A stretch of DNA of 64,000 nt. It comes from Labia minor (taxonomy: Eukaryota > Arthropoda > Insecta > Dermaptera > Spongiphoridae). A program made the position numbers and the translations under genes. This document shows, in pieces, positions 10,129 through 23,080 of this stretch (positions within the stretch are counted from its first letter, which is position 1; the number at the start of each line of letters is the position of its first letter). The stretch is taken from contig OY720344.1 of NCBI GenBank assembly GCA_963082975.1, positions 68,290,546-68,354,545 on the forward strand, given 5' to 3'. Under the pieces are notes generated by a model that was not told the origin of the DNA, did not search any database, and saw only the letters and a list, made by a program, of their open reading frames with translations.

Positions 10129-11439
10129 AGGAATCTCTTGAAAATTGAATCAGCCAAATGTCGACATAAAAAACATTTAGAAAAAACAAATATAAAAACG
10201 TTGAATAAATAATATTATAGTTATTGTATTAATAGAGAGATATAATAGATTATATTTAGATAGGAAATTTTAAAAAGCTTTTGTGAAATTAATCAATTTT
10301 GAAATTCGAGGTATTGTTAACTGTTATTTGTCGAAAGAATTCAATTCTACGGACAAAAGGTAGTCAGTTTTCGAATATTTGAAGTCAATATACAATCATT
10401 ATTAATTAATAGTGTTTGTACTAACATAGAATAATAATGAAGGGCACGGTCTCTAAATTACTCTCTCGTTTATTTATTATTTTTCAGTAGAATCATTTTC
10501 ATAATACTTATAAATATTTAATTCAGCTACTTCCAACAAATTAAATTATTATTTTTAAATATTATAGACTAGGTAAATGAAAAAATAAAAAGAATATAAT
10601 TAAAGATAACAAAGCCATTTTCTAACTTGAATCATGTTGCGATATTTTATCATTGGTTGGTAATAATAAAAGGAGAGGATTTAAGAGCCAAAAAAAAAAT
10701 GTTTTAAATATTTTAAGAATCTTAGTAGAACTATAATTCTATCATAAATTTGAATATTATGTATTTTTACAATTTGTATTTTAAAATTCACAAAAGAACG
10801 TTTAATATATATATATATACCACCATATAAATAAAATCAAAAACGTTCTTTCTGTTTACTATTGATAAAATATTCGTCTCACGTTAAAACATAAATTAGA
10901 AAAGACAATAAAAGAAAATCAGAAATAAGAGAATTTAACTAACAACATTTTATATAAGAAAATAATATAAAATAATAAAGTAGTACAATATGGTATAAAT
11001 GGAAATGAATAAAATAAGTTGAGATCTTGAATATTTGTGATTGATGAAAAAATATTCTGTATTGAGAACATTTAAACTGGGTTGAATTATAGATTGTTTT
11101 ATTTCACTTAAGTAGTAAAGTGAAATACAAATATTTTTTTCAATTTTTCAATTTTTAATTTATTTTTTAAATTCACACCTTAATTTAAAATTTATATTAT
11201 AATTTTTATAATTGTTTATTATAATTATTTATTAAAGCTTTAAAGATTAAAAGATTGTCAGATCAAATTATTCATTTTATAAATAAATAATAATAATGAT
11301 GATGGGATAATAATTAAAAAGTGAGAGACCAATATATCACACAATAGTCACTTGAATCGTTGCAATGAAAGATATGATTTTATAATTTCTATTATTTATT
11401 GTTATTTATTAATTAATTAAATTACGTTTCACTTGAAGT
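10129..11439. other. AT-rich sequence without recognisable features
   Basis: Low-complexity AT with a short (TA)n run near 10806. No open frame of interest and no inverted termini seen. Confidence 0.5.
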
Positions 11440-11900
11440 TTACTAGAGACTGGCATGAGGGGCTGCTGAAGAAACTATATCGAATCCTGGCATATCTCTC
11501 CATGGTAATACTAGCCACAAGGACCCAGAACTATGTTCAGTTGCTCTCCAAAAACACCTAGATTTAATTATGCCTTGGCTGGCTAGATGGAAAATGGTAG
11601 TTAACGAGACCAAATCCACTCACGTCACGTTCACTTTAAACAGACAAACTTGCCCTTGAGTTAGACTATTCCACAAAGAGTTCAGCAAAATGCATAGGAA
11701 TATATCTGGATAGAAAACTGACATGGTAAATAGACATTTCATCAAACAGTCTTTATGACCATAGCCGGCGCTCCCTGGTACTTTCCCGTAATCCATCTGC
11801 ATAAAGAATTAAACATACCCTTTATCACTGAAGTCATTCATCAATACAGCATCAAATATCATAATTGTCTCATTAATTGACTTACACGTACAAACAAATT
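11440..11900 (+). pseudogene. Jockey-like non-LTR reverse transcriptase fragment
   Basis: From 11516 the plus strand reads HKDPELCSVALQKHLDLIMP and then WLARWKMVVNETKSTHVTF, the region after the catalytic box of Jockey-clade reverse transcriptases. After a frame change it continues with IGIYLDRKLTW, the conserved YLGxxLDxxLTW motif. An in-frame stop follows directly. Both flanks are lost, so this is a 5'- and 3'-truncated dead copy. Similarity is by motif recognition. Confidence 0.8.
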
Positions 11901-12953
11901 TTAAAGAGGACATAAAAGTGTTCAAACACATGACTTAGACCCTAGCCCCATAACTTTAATATTCTAACACTAGCAGGCTGCCCCATCCTTAAGTATATCC
12001 AAATCCATGTGATTATTTTTTCTTGTTCCCCATCCTAATATCTACTTTGCTTTTCCCTTTCTTCTCTACATTGTTTCTTTTTTCCATACCAGCCACACGT
12101 GTATATATTTAATTTTGTAATTTAAAATCATTTTTCCGAAAGATCGATATTGCAATTCCAAAACCATTAACTTTAAACAAATTTTAGGACTTTTTCTAAA
12201 TCAAAAATATTGCTCGAAATATAGAATATATTTTATGTTCACTTGTTTTCTGATGAAAAGACAGAAAAAGATTTCAAAAGGAATTAAAAAATAACAACAA
12301 AGAGATGGTTTATGATTTTAACACCTCTTTAAAAAACAAACTACTACTAAATTATTGATAACTAAATCATTTAAAGTTCAACAAGCTCTATTAATTCAGT
12401 AATGTCTATTTTTAAACTCATATAATCTAAACTTTGTCGGATAGATTAATAAAAATTTAATGATTTTTAAAATTATATACGTTTTCTTTTAAAAAGTTGT
12501 AGAGAGCAGATTTTAGTTAAAACTTTGTTTCATAAATAAATAATAAGCCTATGAGATAAGAAGAAATCCATTCTATCTAGTTCATAATCATCAATAATTT
12601 AACTTTTTCTTAAAATACTTTCAACACAACTTTTATATAAAAAATATATTACACAATATATTGTTACTTTCTTATATTAAAGGAACTTAATCATTGAATT
12701 TTAGAAAATTATTAATTTAAAATGATAATTGAGTGTATAGTATCAGAAAATGTAATTACTATGGGGTCACTTTTGGCAATGGTCTTTGTCAACAAGTTGA
12801 TAGCTCGACAACAGCGCCCTCATGGAAATAACAATCTTCTGTCACTATACATATCTTCAAAACAATTAATTAATTAATTAATCTGTTATTTTAAGTATTA
12901 TTATTATTATTATTATAATTGGTTTAATTATTTAAATTAATTTTATATTGTCA
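11901..12953. other. AT-rich sequence, no gene seen
   Basis: A brief GC-richer patch at about 12764-12840 is followed by AATT repeats and an (ATT)n run at 12898-12915. No coding or TIR signal. Confidence 0.5.
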
Positions 12954-13169
12954 ATAGGCATACCGTGATCTATTATGTTTGGGGAGGTCAGGGGTGGCCC
13001 CTCAGTGGGGGTGGGGGGTTCCGGGGGTCTAATAATTTATTTATTCATAACGTTTAGACTATACTTATACGTAATTTAAATATGTTTTTTTTTACTTTTG
13101 GGTTCTCAGTTACAAAACTAATCTCTTTTAGATTTATTTTTTGCCCCCCCCCCCCGGCCCGACGCCTAT
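12954..13169. repeat. Possible short DNA element with G-rich and C-rich ends
   Basis: ATAGGCAT at the left and GCCTAT at the right could be short inverted ends. The left side carries several G runs (12982-13027) able to form a G-quadruplex, and the right side has a 12-base C run (13144-13155). Target duplications are not clear. It may be a hAT-type MITE or chance. Confidence 0.35.
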
Positions 13170-13889
13170 GTTGTTAACTATATGTATAAAAATAAGTATT
13201 TTTATTTTTTTTTCAACAATTTTCCTTTTTTCCTTCTTCCTCTCACACTTGAATGCTGCAAAATTCGGGGTTCCATATCTCTTCAAAAAAGTTCAATAAA
13301 AAGAAATTTTTATATTTAGAAATTTTAGAAATAGTAGGATCAAATATTCATAAAAAATAAAATTCAATGAAAAATTATTTTAAATAGATTTATTATTACA
13401 AACAGATAATAACTTGATAGAAATAAATCTATAAAGATATTATATCAAACTACTATTAAAGAAATCAATAAATTATATATTTTCTTAATTTTTAATAGAA
13501 TTATTGAGAAGAGAATGGTTGTAAGTAATGAACTTCGAGTTTTAAATAAATACAATGTTAGGTTATGTTCATGGAGGAGATGCATGCAACGTTTGAGGAT
13601 AGATTGAATAAATGATAAGAGAGAAACTTTTTTTTAAATGAGTTGAGAGATATAAAAAGAAAAGAAATCGGAGAAAAAAAATTCTAAAAAAACGTAAAAA
13701 ATTACGATTATAGCACAAGGGTAGCAGAAGGTTCTGATGGAGAACAAACCTCAAGTATTTTAAGGTTTACTAGTCATAATATACATATTCCCTAAATGCC
13801 CTGGTAAAAATATATTAATATTATTAACATTAAAAAATAAATAAGTTTCAGTTACTATTTATTCAAATATCATTAATAAATCTAATACC

Positions 13890-14290
13890 AGCTCCACATA
13901 TGCGGTGTTTGTCAAGTAACGAATATTTACCAAATACCGAGCACCAAGTTTAGGTGCTTGTATTGGAGTTCGCCAAATAATGAACATAGGGATACAGCCA
14001 TTCGTGAAATGCCGAATGTACACTAATCACCGAACGTGCACCGAACATTCTCATTCGTCTTGTGCTCGCCAAACTGTGATATATGTTGCGTATTGCTAAT
14101 TAACTTATATTAATAAATAAATTCAGTACAGTTCATATTAAATATATTTATTATTATGAATTATTACTTAAATTAATTTGTACTTGTACAACCACCACCG
14201 AATATTCTCAAATATTCGTCTTGTGCTCGCTATAATAGCGAATTAGCGAGCACCCGAATGTTTGTGCATAGGTATATACCCAGCACAGGT
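13890..14290. repeat. Direct-repeat region built on CGAA...TCGTCTTGTGCTCGC
   Basis: A segment of about 30 bp with ATTCGTCTTGTGCTCGC occurs at about 14043-14071 and again at about 14197-14230. Related GTGCTCG and CGAATGT words, both orientations, occur around them. It resembles a decayed non-autonomous transposon or a short diverged tandem array. No ORF. Confidence 0.4.
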
Positions 14291-16610
14291 CAAGCAACCC
14301 ATCCACACCATAGGTGTTTTCCAAAGGTTTTGCATGTCTGGAGCTGGCATAACATCAATAATAAATAAATATATAAAATATTTTCAAGCTTTTTTGAATC
14401 TAGGACCATTTCAGACATGTTGAACACTTTTATTTAATTATAGATTTGTTTTTTAAATTAATTTTTGAACTTAGGGTGGTTTCAAACCTAGTTATCAAGA
14501 GAGTAGCTAACTTCTTATAATAATTTTAATTTCGATTCGATAAAATTTGTTCTTCTTAGAAATTTAAAAAATTGAAATACTTCTAATTAATAATTAAATT
14601 ACATTAAGATAATAAGATTAGATGATGATCCACGTATTAAAACCATTGTATATAAATCAACCCTAGTAGCATTCAATAGTAATTAATTGAATATTCTAGA
14701 ATATCACATTTCCATATCTATCGTAATTGAAATGACTAATCTCCACAAAATGCTTTTCAATCTTGAGATTCTGGTCTAAATGGCAAAAATTTGAGGACAA
14801 AATCACAATTTATTTACATTGACAATAATAGTTTATAAAGCAAATAATAAAGGAAATTTCATATATAAGTATATATATAATAAATAATATTAAATCGAAA
14901 GAAATAATTATTGTTTAATTAGTACTATGCTATCATCACTCAAATGATAAGGTTATGAGTTTCAGAACTTGGAAACGAATATTCAAACCCCACCAAGTTA
15001 AAAAAAATTTATTTAATCAATAATAATTAAAATTAAAATAATTAGTTATATGTCCGCAAGCATACATAAAACATTTTATCTCGTACGTGCTCACACAATT
15101 AGAATAAGTGTAATAGTATAATTGGCATAAATTATAAACAATCAACTTTTCGACTCAAAATTCTATTTCACAAACTTGGGTCTGTCTTAATTGCCATGAC
15201 CTCTTGGTAAGGGGGATACAAAATGGTTTTTGGAAAGGTAACATTGACAATGCATTACCTGTATTGAAACAATTCAAAATTCACATATATAATATAATAG
15301 ACTATTACACTTGACCCTTTGGAACTGACCTTTTGGAAACTTACCCCTCTCCATCATCTACTCCTTAAATTAAATTAAAATAAATAAGCTGTCGTTGAGA
15401 CAGACAGTTCAGTTCAGACATCAGTATAGTAATCGACTGAGGCACCTTTTTTCCCTTTTGACCATTTATTGATTGTAATTAGTTCACAAATAAACACATT
15501 TTTCTTTCTTTGATCAAAAATTGCCTTTTATTCTACCTTTAATTACTCATATATATATATATATATATATATATTGGTATTTAAAGATCTAGTCTGACTA
15601 CACATACACGCAGAGAGAAATTTCTAAATATATTCAGTAAAATTCTGATCTATTATATTTTCTTTTCTTTATTTTGTAAACCAGAATTTATTTCTAAATA
15701 AAATTAAAAAAAATTGAATGAAATAAAAATTTAGTATAAGAATATGAATATAATTATATATATGAATTAGAATTTAATGTAATAAAATTCTAAATAGGAA
15801 TATAATCAAAAATCAGATCGCTGATTATCAGAGGGAGAATGGGGGGAGGTTGATTCAATCTACCTCTTTGAATGTTCACACTTGATTTAATAAAAATTCG
15901 TGGTCAGGGTCATGTCTTGATAAAAAAGGTTATTTTGCTGTTTCGAACGAATCGAACGTGCTCTGATTTTTCAACTCTCTTGTTTAAAACTTGGAAAAAT
16001 GTTCTTCGGATGTTAAAACGTGCAGAGACTAAATCGGCGATTTTTCCTTTTTTTTTACTCACGTCCCCTCCACATTTTTTCCGGTTGTGGATTAGAAAAA
16101 GTAAATTTCATAATATTATTTAGCTTAATAAGCAAGTACTTTGGGATTTCTCGCGTGAAAGAAATATGTCTTCAGGCCATTTATGTTCCCAAGGAAATTA
16201 TATTTTAAGATGCCAGTTTATGAGGCAACTTAGTCATTTACAAATCTGAGGTAATGGTCTTATAATCTATTTTATTTTCGATTTACAAATTTTATACCGC
16301 GAAAAGGTTGATAATTTGTCTTTTCATGAGTTAATAAAAAAAAGTCCATTTAATTAAATTGGAGAGATTCAATTTTCTATTTATTTCTCTTTTATGAAAA
16401 TGTTCAATAATTTATGAAATTTATAGAAATAAACAATAAGATGTTAAATCATAAGATAAATAGTAATTATAATTGTCGATTATTTAGTAAAAAAATATCA
16501 ATACAAGTTTTTTATTTTTAATATTATAATCTTGATCAAAAATTCAATAAATTTCAATAATATTAATAAACGTTTGAATTTTACCCATCAAGAAAATCAA
16601 GATATAGGCT
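14291..16610. other. AT-rich sequence with scattered SINE-like words
   Basis: A possible tRNA-like B-box tail (ATTCAAACCCCACCAAGTT) lies at about 14982. A (TA)n run is at 15549-15574. The frames at 15872-16208 have no recognisable similarity, mixed composition and no splice context; I treat them as chance. Confidence 0.4.
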
Positions 16611-16611
16611 G

Positions 16612-16665
16612 CTAAGATTCGATGTATTCATCATACAATACCTCTATCCAGACAACCGACTGTCA
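16612..16665 (+). repeat. Tail fragment of SINE-like family J
   Basis: GATTCGATGTATTCATCATACAATACCTCTATCC matches the conserved segment at 44295-44330 (plus) and 57385-57425 (minus). Only this tail part is present. Confidence 0.5.
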
Positions 16666-17239
16666 TTTCAGAGAATTTAAAAAATTCAGAGGTATTTTAT
16701 ATGTTTTAATTTGTAAAGATAGCTTCTATTTTTAATTTAGTGTACTATAAATAAAAAATATTAAGTAAATCTCTGAAATTTAACGGCATGTAAAAACTAT
16801 ATATTTTTCAAATTAATAAACCAAATTATTATTATTATTATTAATAAAGAGATTATGATAAATATAAATGAAACTAGTAAGGAGTATAATAAAGTTAAAT
16901 CATTTACAATTTTTTTTTTAATTTAATCCTCTTTTGTCGATTAAATGATTATTTATTATTGTATTTAAAAGTTTTTGTGTTTATTCATCTAAATCTATTT
17001 GCCATGCCAATCAGTTTGATCAGTTAAATCTAATTGATTATCTATGATTAACTATTAATTGGACTAACATCTAATTCATTCAATATGGTTGATATTGGCC
17101 TCTAGAGATTTAGATTTCATCAATAAATTATAACTGATAGAATTATTGAGAAACACTAATATAATAGTAATTAAAAATACAAAAATTAAATTATTTCATA
17201 ATATTATTGCTATAGTGTTTTAAAATTTATAATAATAAT

Positions 17240-17920
17240 AATAATAACAATAAGGGCTACCCACTATTAGAGGGATTTATTATGGTAATTCTGAATAGGA
17301 CAATTAGAACTTGAAGTTATGAGAAAAACATCCTCAAGCTGGACGTAATTGATGGAGGTTTGGAAAACTGGGGAAACAGTAGAACATCTCACGGGTGATT
17401 GTAGGTCTACACTTTTGGGCATAACCAAGTGGCAAAGATCCCCTTATTACGATCCCTGAACCTTATTATAAATGCTCACCTCCAACAGTATTAGAATTCG
17501 ACTCCCATGTGTTGTACTGGGATTGTCCCATAATAACAGATAAATCGATCAATTACAATTGCCCTAACCTTATGTTGATTAATAAAAAGGAGAAAAAGGC
17601 AACAATAATAGAGGTGGGGATTCCTTTAACACACAACAAGGAAAAATACAACAAATACTAAAATCTTGCGATGGAGCTGAAATCTCTGTAGAAATTGACT
17701 AGCGTAAATATAGTTCCAATAAAAATATCAGTAGAACGAATATATCTCCAGTGAAATTTAAAAATAATTTAAAGATATTAGGACTATCAGATATACTTTC
17801 AATCATTACCCAAAAAGCAGTTAGTAGTATACCACAAGCTTGATATATTCTCAGAAAAGTCCTAATGGCATAAAGGAAAAATAAAGGTTGTTGAGGGTTA
17901 GAGTGCCTCTCCACCGCATT
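17240..17920 (+). pseudogene. Relic of a non-LTR element with restriction-like endonuclease
   Basis: Frames at about 17530-17640 read IITDKSINYNCPNLMLI, then KKATIIEVGIPLTHNKEKY. This follows the pattern of the PD...(I/D)-V-x-(I/V)-P box of the C-terminal endonuclease in R2/R4-type non-LTR retrotransposons, with the PD mutated to PN. Downstream (about 17770-17880) LKILGLSDILSIITQKAV and ILRKVLM match the C-terminal tail usually seen after that domain. Stops and frameshifts separate the pieces, so it is dead. The clade is inferred from motifs. Confidence 0.6.
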
Positions 17921-17949
17921 CTTGAGCCTAACCTAAAATTTTGGGATAG

Positions 17950-19020
17950 GTGAAAAATGTTGCAATTTGACCTCCAAAATTCACATTAAATATCCAAATA
18001 TTAATAGAAAAAATGGATAACTGTTATTATTACATATTATACTTATATTATTACATACATTTATTTTTATATACTTTAATTTGAGAATGAAATCCAACAA
18101 TGTTAAAGTGGATTTTATTGGAATGTAATATGAATAAAGGTACATACATAGGATTTGAAAGGAAAGGAATTCAATTACTTATGTAAGAGATGTACTGACG
18201 GTTGGGTGTTTTGATTCAGAAGATTAAAATAAATGATGAAATTGGGAAGAGAAAGAGACAGAAGGAGATTAATAATATAGATTTGTGTATGTTCTTGGAT
18301 GGTTTATTAATGTTTATATATAAAGAAAGTGATGTGACTAATTATATCTTTCTTCATTGATCAAATGGAATGAGAAGTCTAAATTTCAATATGATCACTT
18401 TGTATTTATTATTGCTTAACAGAGATCTTCTCTCATATTACGAAATAATAACAGTGATATGAACTCCCCATTGTTTTTTTTTTAATTTTTACTTTCTGAA
18501 CATTTTGTATAAACACTCGGATTAAAAAAAAAAAAAATTATAAATTCCCCTCTTTGGGGGAAAAAAATTTCAAATTAAAATTTTTAAGATTAGTTTTATT
18601 TCAAAAGCAAGTAGAAAAATTGAATTTATTATTTAAACAGAAAAAAAATCATTGTCTAAGTGGATGATTGAAATTTTTTTACAAGAATAAGATAATCTAA
18701 TAATATGTAGTACACAAAAAATTAAAAATACAAAAAAATAATGTTGTCCCTATTGAAAGCAAAAATTTAGTTGAAGAAATATTCATCTTTAGATTACAAA
18801 ATGTAAATTTTTGTTTCTTAAATATTTATTAAAGTTCGAAGTGATAAAAATTAACTTGAGAGGACGTGGGTTCACCAAAAATACTAATTTATAATATTTA
18901 ATTTACTATGATAACATATGAAATAAATGTGTTAATAGGCTTTAATGGATATATAAAAGCTCAAAGAACAATATCCAAAAATTACTAAAATTTACAATGA
19001 TAATAGTATTAAAGAAAATA
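17950..19020. other. AT-rich sequence, nothing recognised
   Basis: Contains a short purine-rich stretch near 18240-18290 and poly-A/T runs near 18475-18535. No coding, TIR or tRNA-like signal. Confidence 0.5.
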
Positions 19021-19023
19021 CCG

Positions 19024-19100
19024 GGATGATAGCTTAATTGTTATATTCCTGGTACAAGGAATTTGAAGTCAAGATTTCGAATCTATACAATTTCACGTAG
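19024..19100 (+). repeat. tRNA-like sequence (SINE head)
   Basis: TAGCTTAATTG resembles an A box. A 5-bp anticodon-like stem TTCCT/AGGAA follows, and then AGATTTCGAATCT resembles a B box. The acceptor stem does not pair well, so a tRNA-derived SINE or pseudo-tRNA is more likely than a working tRNA. Confidence 0.45.
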
Positions 19101-19599
19101 TTTTTGATAAAAAAATAATTAAATTATAATAAATGAGAAAACTGACCAAAATAAGCATAGATCCCAAAAGTTAATAAAATAAATACTCCTGTCATCAAAA
19201 TAAATAGCAAAAAATACAAATATCAAAATTATAATTGATTATCTTTGTGGTTGTAATACTACTGCCTTTGTATTGTAAGACAAAAATAGACCAAATTTCT
19301 TAAGTAATAATTGTATGACCTCTCAACATAGTCGAATTAAAATAATTAGAATGAAATAATGAACAAATTTATTTTTAGGGAAATCAATTGATAAATAGCC
19401 AGTGGTTGTAGCAACCACGTTTTGCTAAATACCGTACCATTCAAGAATGTGATCCATAGTAATGTGTTTAATAAATTTATGGTTGATGAAAAAAACATTT
19501 TTCAAATTTGGATAATAAAGAATTCGTTTTTAATGAAAGAATGAAAAAATAATTAACTGTTTTATTTTCTAATGGACATGCTGTGAATAATTTCACGGT

Positions 19600-20060
19600 T
19601 GTTTATAAATAAATAATAATAGTCGATTGGATGGCGCGGAGTCTAGAAATCCAAAACCATTTCATGTTGGGAGAGATGCATTTTTTATCTCTAATAAACT
19701 CTAATTCTACTCTATTTTTATTCTCTACTGGCGTTTGTTCTCTCACGTTCTTTTTTTTCCCTACACCGACTTTCGCTATATCCGAATAACGCGTTGACAT
19801 TGCCACACCTCATGAATTTTAAACGAAGAGATGTGTCACTTGTAGCGAGTGTTTTTCTAAACGTTTAGGGCACCAAGTGGTAAGGAAAAAGTCCAAGTCC
19901 CTTTGCACTCTCTCAACCCCCCCTCCTCCCGTTACCCACCCTTTTCTCCATCCTCCCTTCGAGTTCTCAATCTAAGCACTCTCAACTTATAAGCTGACTT
20001 CGCTTGATAGGATTATCTTTTCAAGTCTTCTTTACTTTGCATAATGTCAGGAAAAATTCA
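19600..20060. other. GC-richer unique region
   Basis: This contains a pyrimidine-rich block (about 19900-19975) and a minus-strand 67-codon frame with no recognised family. The motif GTTTAGGGCACCAAGTGGT (19863-19882) resembles GTTTAGCGCCCCAAGTGGT at about 48825, so part may be an old repeat. It could also be a regulatory region or an untranslated exon. Confidence 0.35.
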
Positions 20061-20689
20061 ATCAATTAAATAACAAATTGATCAAATTGGCAGGTTCAAA
20101 AATAACTCTTCATCTAATTATTGTTAATAATATAATTTTAACTTGGAATTTTGAATGACATCATAGATAAGAAGGAAGAGTACGAATATATAAATAAATT
20201 ATTCTCAGGTTTGAAGAAAAAGCCGTAAAAGAAGAGGAAAAAGGGAGAAAAGTCTTCTACACCTCGAACAATACGCTTTGTATCTCAAGGATTCAGATTT
20301 TTATACTCATCTGCTAAAACAATGTATTCAAAGCTCGTGTTGATTCTAGAAGCATCACGATAAGAGGAGTCAAAATATAAATTTTGTGTTAATACGAAAA
20401 AAAAGACTGTTGTATGTAAACTTATTTTTATACGATAGATTTTAAACAACTAATAAGAGATTGAGGATTAGTGAAGCCCAATATATTTATTTTAAAAAAT
20501 ACAACCAATTTCTTATCTTTGAATTGTAGATTAAGAAATTTTAAGGAAAAAAATAAATTCGCCAACTCTTCAAGCTCTTATTTCAATCCATTTCAATCAA
20601 ATATAAATATCCCCATCGAATATACTTATTAATTTTAGTGAGACATGTGGCACGAATAGGTGAAAAAAGGTTTGAAGTTTGTTATGAGA

Positions 20690-21010
20690 AATTTAATTGA
20701 TGGGTTAAAATAAATTAGTTTACAAAAAAATTTTGCTCACTGTTGTCACATAGCCACAAAATGGGCTCTGCTTTGACATTTCTTGACCGTAATGATAATG
20801 AAGGGCAAAATTATTTGAAATCGATTGTTACCGGAGACAAGACCTGAATTCAATATGACACACCCGAAACAAAACTTCAAGACAACGTCATAGCCCACTT
20901 CAACTCATTGGCGGCAACATTCGATGAAATAGGTATTGGTAAGCTGGTCCAAAGGTACGACAAATGCCTCAATCTTCACGGCAATTATATCGAAAAGTAA
21001 ACATAAGTGT
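20690..21010 (+). pseudogene. Mariner transposase relic with large internal deletion
   Basis: Translated fragments include IVTGDKT followed by a stop and IQYDTPETKLQ, matching the mariner block around the first catalytic aspartate (TGDETWIxxYxPETK). The normal E and W are replaced by K and a stop. After a deletion of most of the catalytic core, DEIGIGKLVQRYDKCLNLHG and NYIEK then a stop match the transposase C-terminus. Terminal repeats are not clear. Confidence 0.7.
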
Positions 21011-21246
21011 AAGTAACTTTTGGTAATAAAATTATTTTTATATAAATTTCTCTCTAAAATATGGCCTATCGGAGGTTGAAAATAAATGAACCCCGTAACA
21101 TAAATTTTATTTTAGTTTTTGTATACGTGAAGTGGATTCACTAATATATATACTAGTTAAATATAGAAATTTAAAATTTGAATAAAATATATATCCTGTA
21201 GCAATAGATAAAATAATACATATTTTGGATATACCCTTAACCGTAA

Positions 21247-21433
21247 CACGTTGAAGACCGCACTGCAAAATCGTATTTCATATGTATGGACCGGCATTGT
21301 TTTTATCATTATTTACATATATTATTTTTTAAATATTTTTTTTTCGTGTACAATAATTTGAGGTAGACATTATTGAACCCCTAGATTTATTTAAATAAAA
21401 GTGCCCACCGGTGGGCATGCGGTTTTCAACGTG
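21247..21433. mobile_element. TTAA-target MITE M1 (piggyBac-like)
   Basis: The left end CACGTTGAAGACCGCACTGC is matched by the inverted right end CACGTTGAAAACCGCATGCC. TTAA follows directly on the right (21434-21437); the left flank reads GTAA, one base off TTAA. At 187 bp it has no coding capacity. GTGCCCACCGGTGGGCAT near the right end is a strong palindrome. TTAA target use is typical of piggyBac superfamily elements. Confidence 0.7.
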
Positions 21434-21437
21434 TTAA

Positions 21438-21784
21438 TTAGGGTAAAGTATACAGTCAGCCTTTGGCCCCCTATCACTAAAACACAAATAATAAGAGATT
21501 TTTATTTTAAAAATTGCGCTATTAACTATGGTTATGTAATCGTTTGTTGTATGGTTGTATAATCACTATAGAATACCTAGAGCAATAACTGTATTTTTTA
21601 GGATTTTTTTTTTAAAGTGCTTATTGAAAATATCATGAGAAAATTTTTTTTTTATTCATCAAAATGCTCATAGTATGTTCTGCAAACCTAATTTGACACA
21701 GATTGTTCCAAAATTTACCCAGATATACATTAAAGACTGCAAGGAATTGCTTAAGGGGGCCAACGACTGTATGTTTTACCCTAA
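21438..21784. mobile_element. TTAA-target MITE M2, abutting M1
   Basis: TTAGGGTAAAGTATACAGTC at the left matches the inverted right end TTAGGGTAAAACATACAGTC, and the similarity extends into TTGGCCCCC on both sides. TTAA flanks the element on both sides (21434-21437 and 21785-21788). The left TTAA is shared with MITE M1. Non-coding, 347 bp. Confidence 0.75.
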
Positions 21785-22532
21785 TTAAAGTTTTATATTT
21801 GAAATAAAATATATGATAAATATAAATAAATAAATAAATAATATGAAATTAAAGCAAAGTTAATTATTTTAAAAAATTTGCATAAAAATAATTTTAAATA
21901 TTTATTCATTCATTGATTATTTTTTTTTGAATTCTATATTCCTTAAAATACAATACGAACTTAATATAAGATCTTAATAAGAGAAGGATATAAACTTGAT
22001 AAAACAAAAAATATATAAAATTTAATTTTTCTATAATAATATTTGTTCTACATTAAGTTCTTGGCAAAAGTTGATCCTGTCATCAAGGTTTGCAGTTTAA
22101 ATGGAGAAGAATCATATGACAAAATGTCAAAAGAATTTCAACTATCATAACAAGAATATGAAAAAAAATCAAAATTTCCGTTGCAATTATCATCAAGATT
22201 GTCGTCCCCTATTAATTTATATTTGAAAAAGAATTAAGTTTTTTTTGCATAGGTTCCATATCTTTTTTTTACTCTGCTAGGCAGATCAATAAAGAATTCT
22301 TCATAATAAGATATAAAAAATTCATAAATTGGTTTTTCAGTTGACTTCTAAAATAATTGATAAGCAATGTTTCCGTTTTAGTTTCTTGTTTAAAATTTTA
22401 TATAAATTCCGATAAATTTTTCTATTAATTAATGAATTATGTTGAGAACTGCATAGAACATTTTTTTTAAATAAATTAATAAAATTATAATATTAATCAT
22501 ACTATTATAATATAATTTTAAACTAAAATTAG
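21785..22532. other. AT-rich sequence, nothing recognised
   Basis: Low-complexity AT, with no TIR pairs or coding frames of note. Confidence 0.5.
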
Positions 22533-23080
22533 CTGGAGTGTCTCCACTCGACTATCTCGCAATTTGAATTGGATTAAATAACATAATATATTATATTTAA
22601 ATTAAATTTAATTAATTATAAATTATAAATAATAAATATTAAACCAGCGCATGTTTGGCTTTTTATTGATGGCACCATGGCACATGTTGGCGCGTGAGAT
22701 TTGCAGTGTTAAAAAATTAATTCTGGTACTTTCAGCAATTCAATCAAGCTGAAATTCTATATATAGAAGTTTTATACAATTATTAATCATGTGAAAAATT
22801 ATCAAACATATATTTTTATTTTTACGGTCACTTTAGAGGAAAAAAAATCAAATCGTTGTAGGTAATGACCCTCTTCCGGTTGAGCTACATTTCTCAAAAG
22901 TTGATAGAAAACTATGAATTTTGAATAATGTCCATGTACCAAATTTCATCACACACACACACACAGACATTTTTCTCAACCTTAGTGAAAATGATTTAGG
23001 AACCTTCAAAACGTATAAAAACATCAAAATCTCAACATCGAAAATTTTCATGATCGCAATACTATCTCTGACGAGATAGT
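22533..23080 (-). mobile_element. Family A short repeat, copy 3 (complete)
   Basis: The plus strand begins CTGGAGTGTCTCCACTCGAC, the complement of the 3' hairpin, followed by TATCTCGC, and ends GACGAGATAGT. Read on minus it therefore has a 5' ACTATCTCG, a (TG)n microsatellite, the body, the inverted CGAGATAGT copy and the terminal hairpin GAGTG-GAGA-CACTC. The small frame inside is not a gene. Confidence 0.8.

Noticed and set aside
15872-16208. Overlapping 83- and 62-codon plus frames
   Set aside because: No recognisable domain, atypical composition and no splice context.
19024-19100. Functional tRNA gene
   Set aside because: A- and B-box-like motifs are present but the acceptor and T stems do not pair properly.
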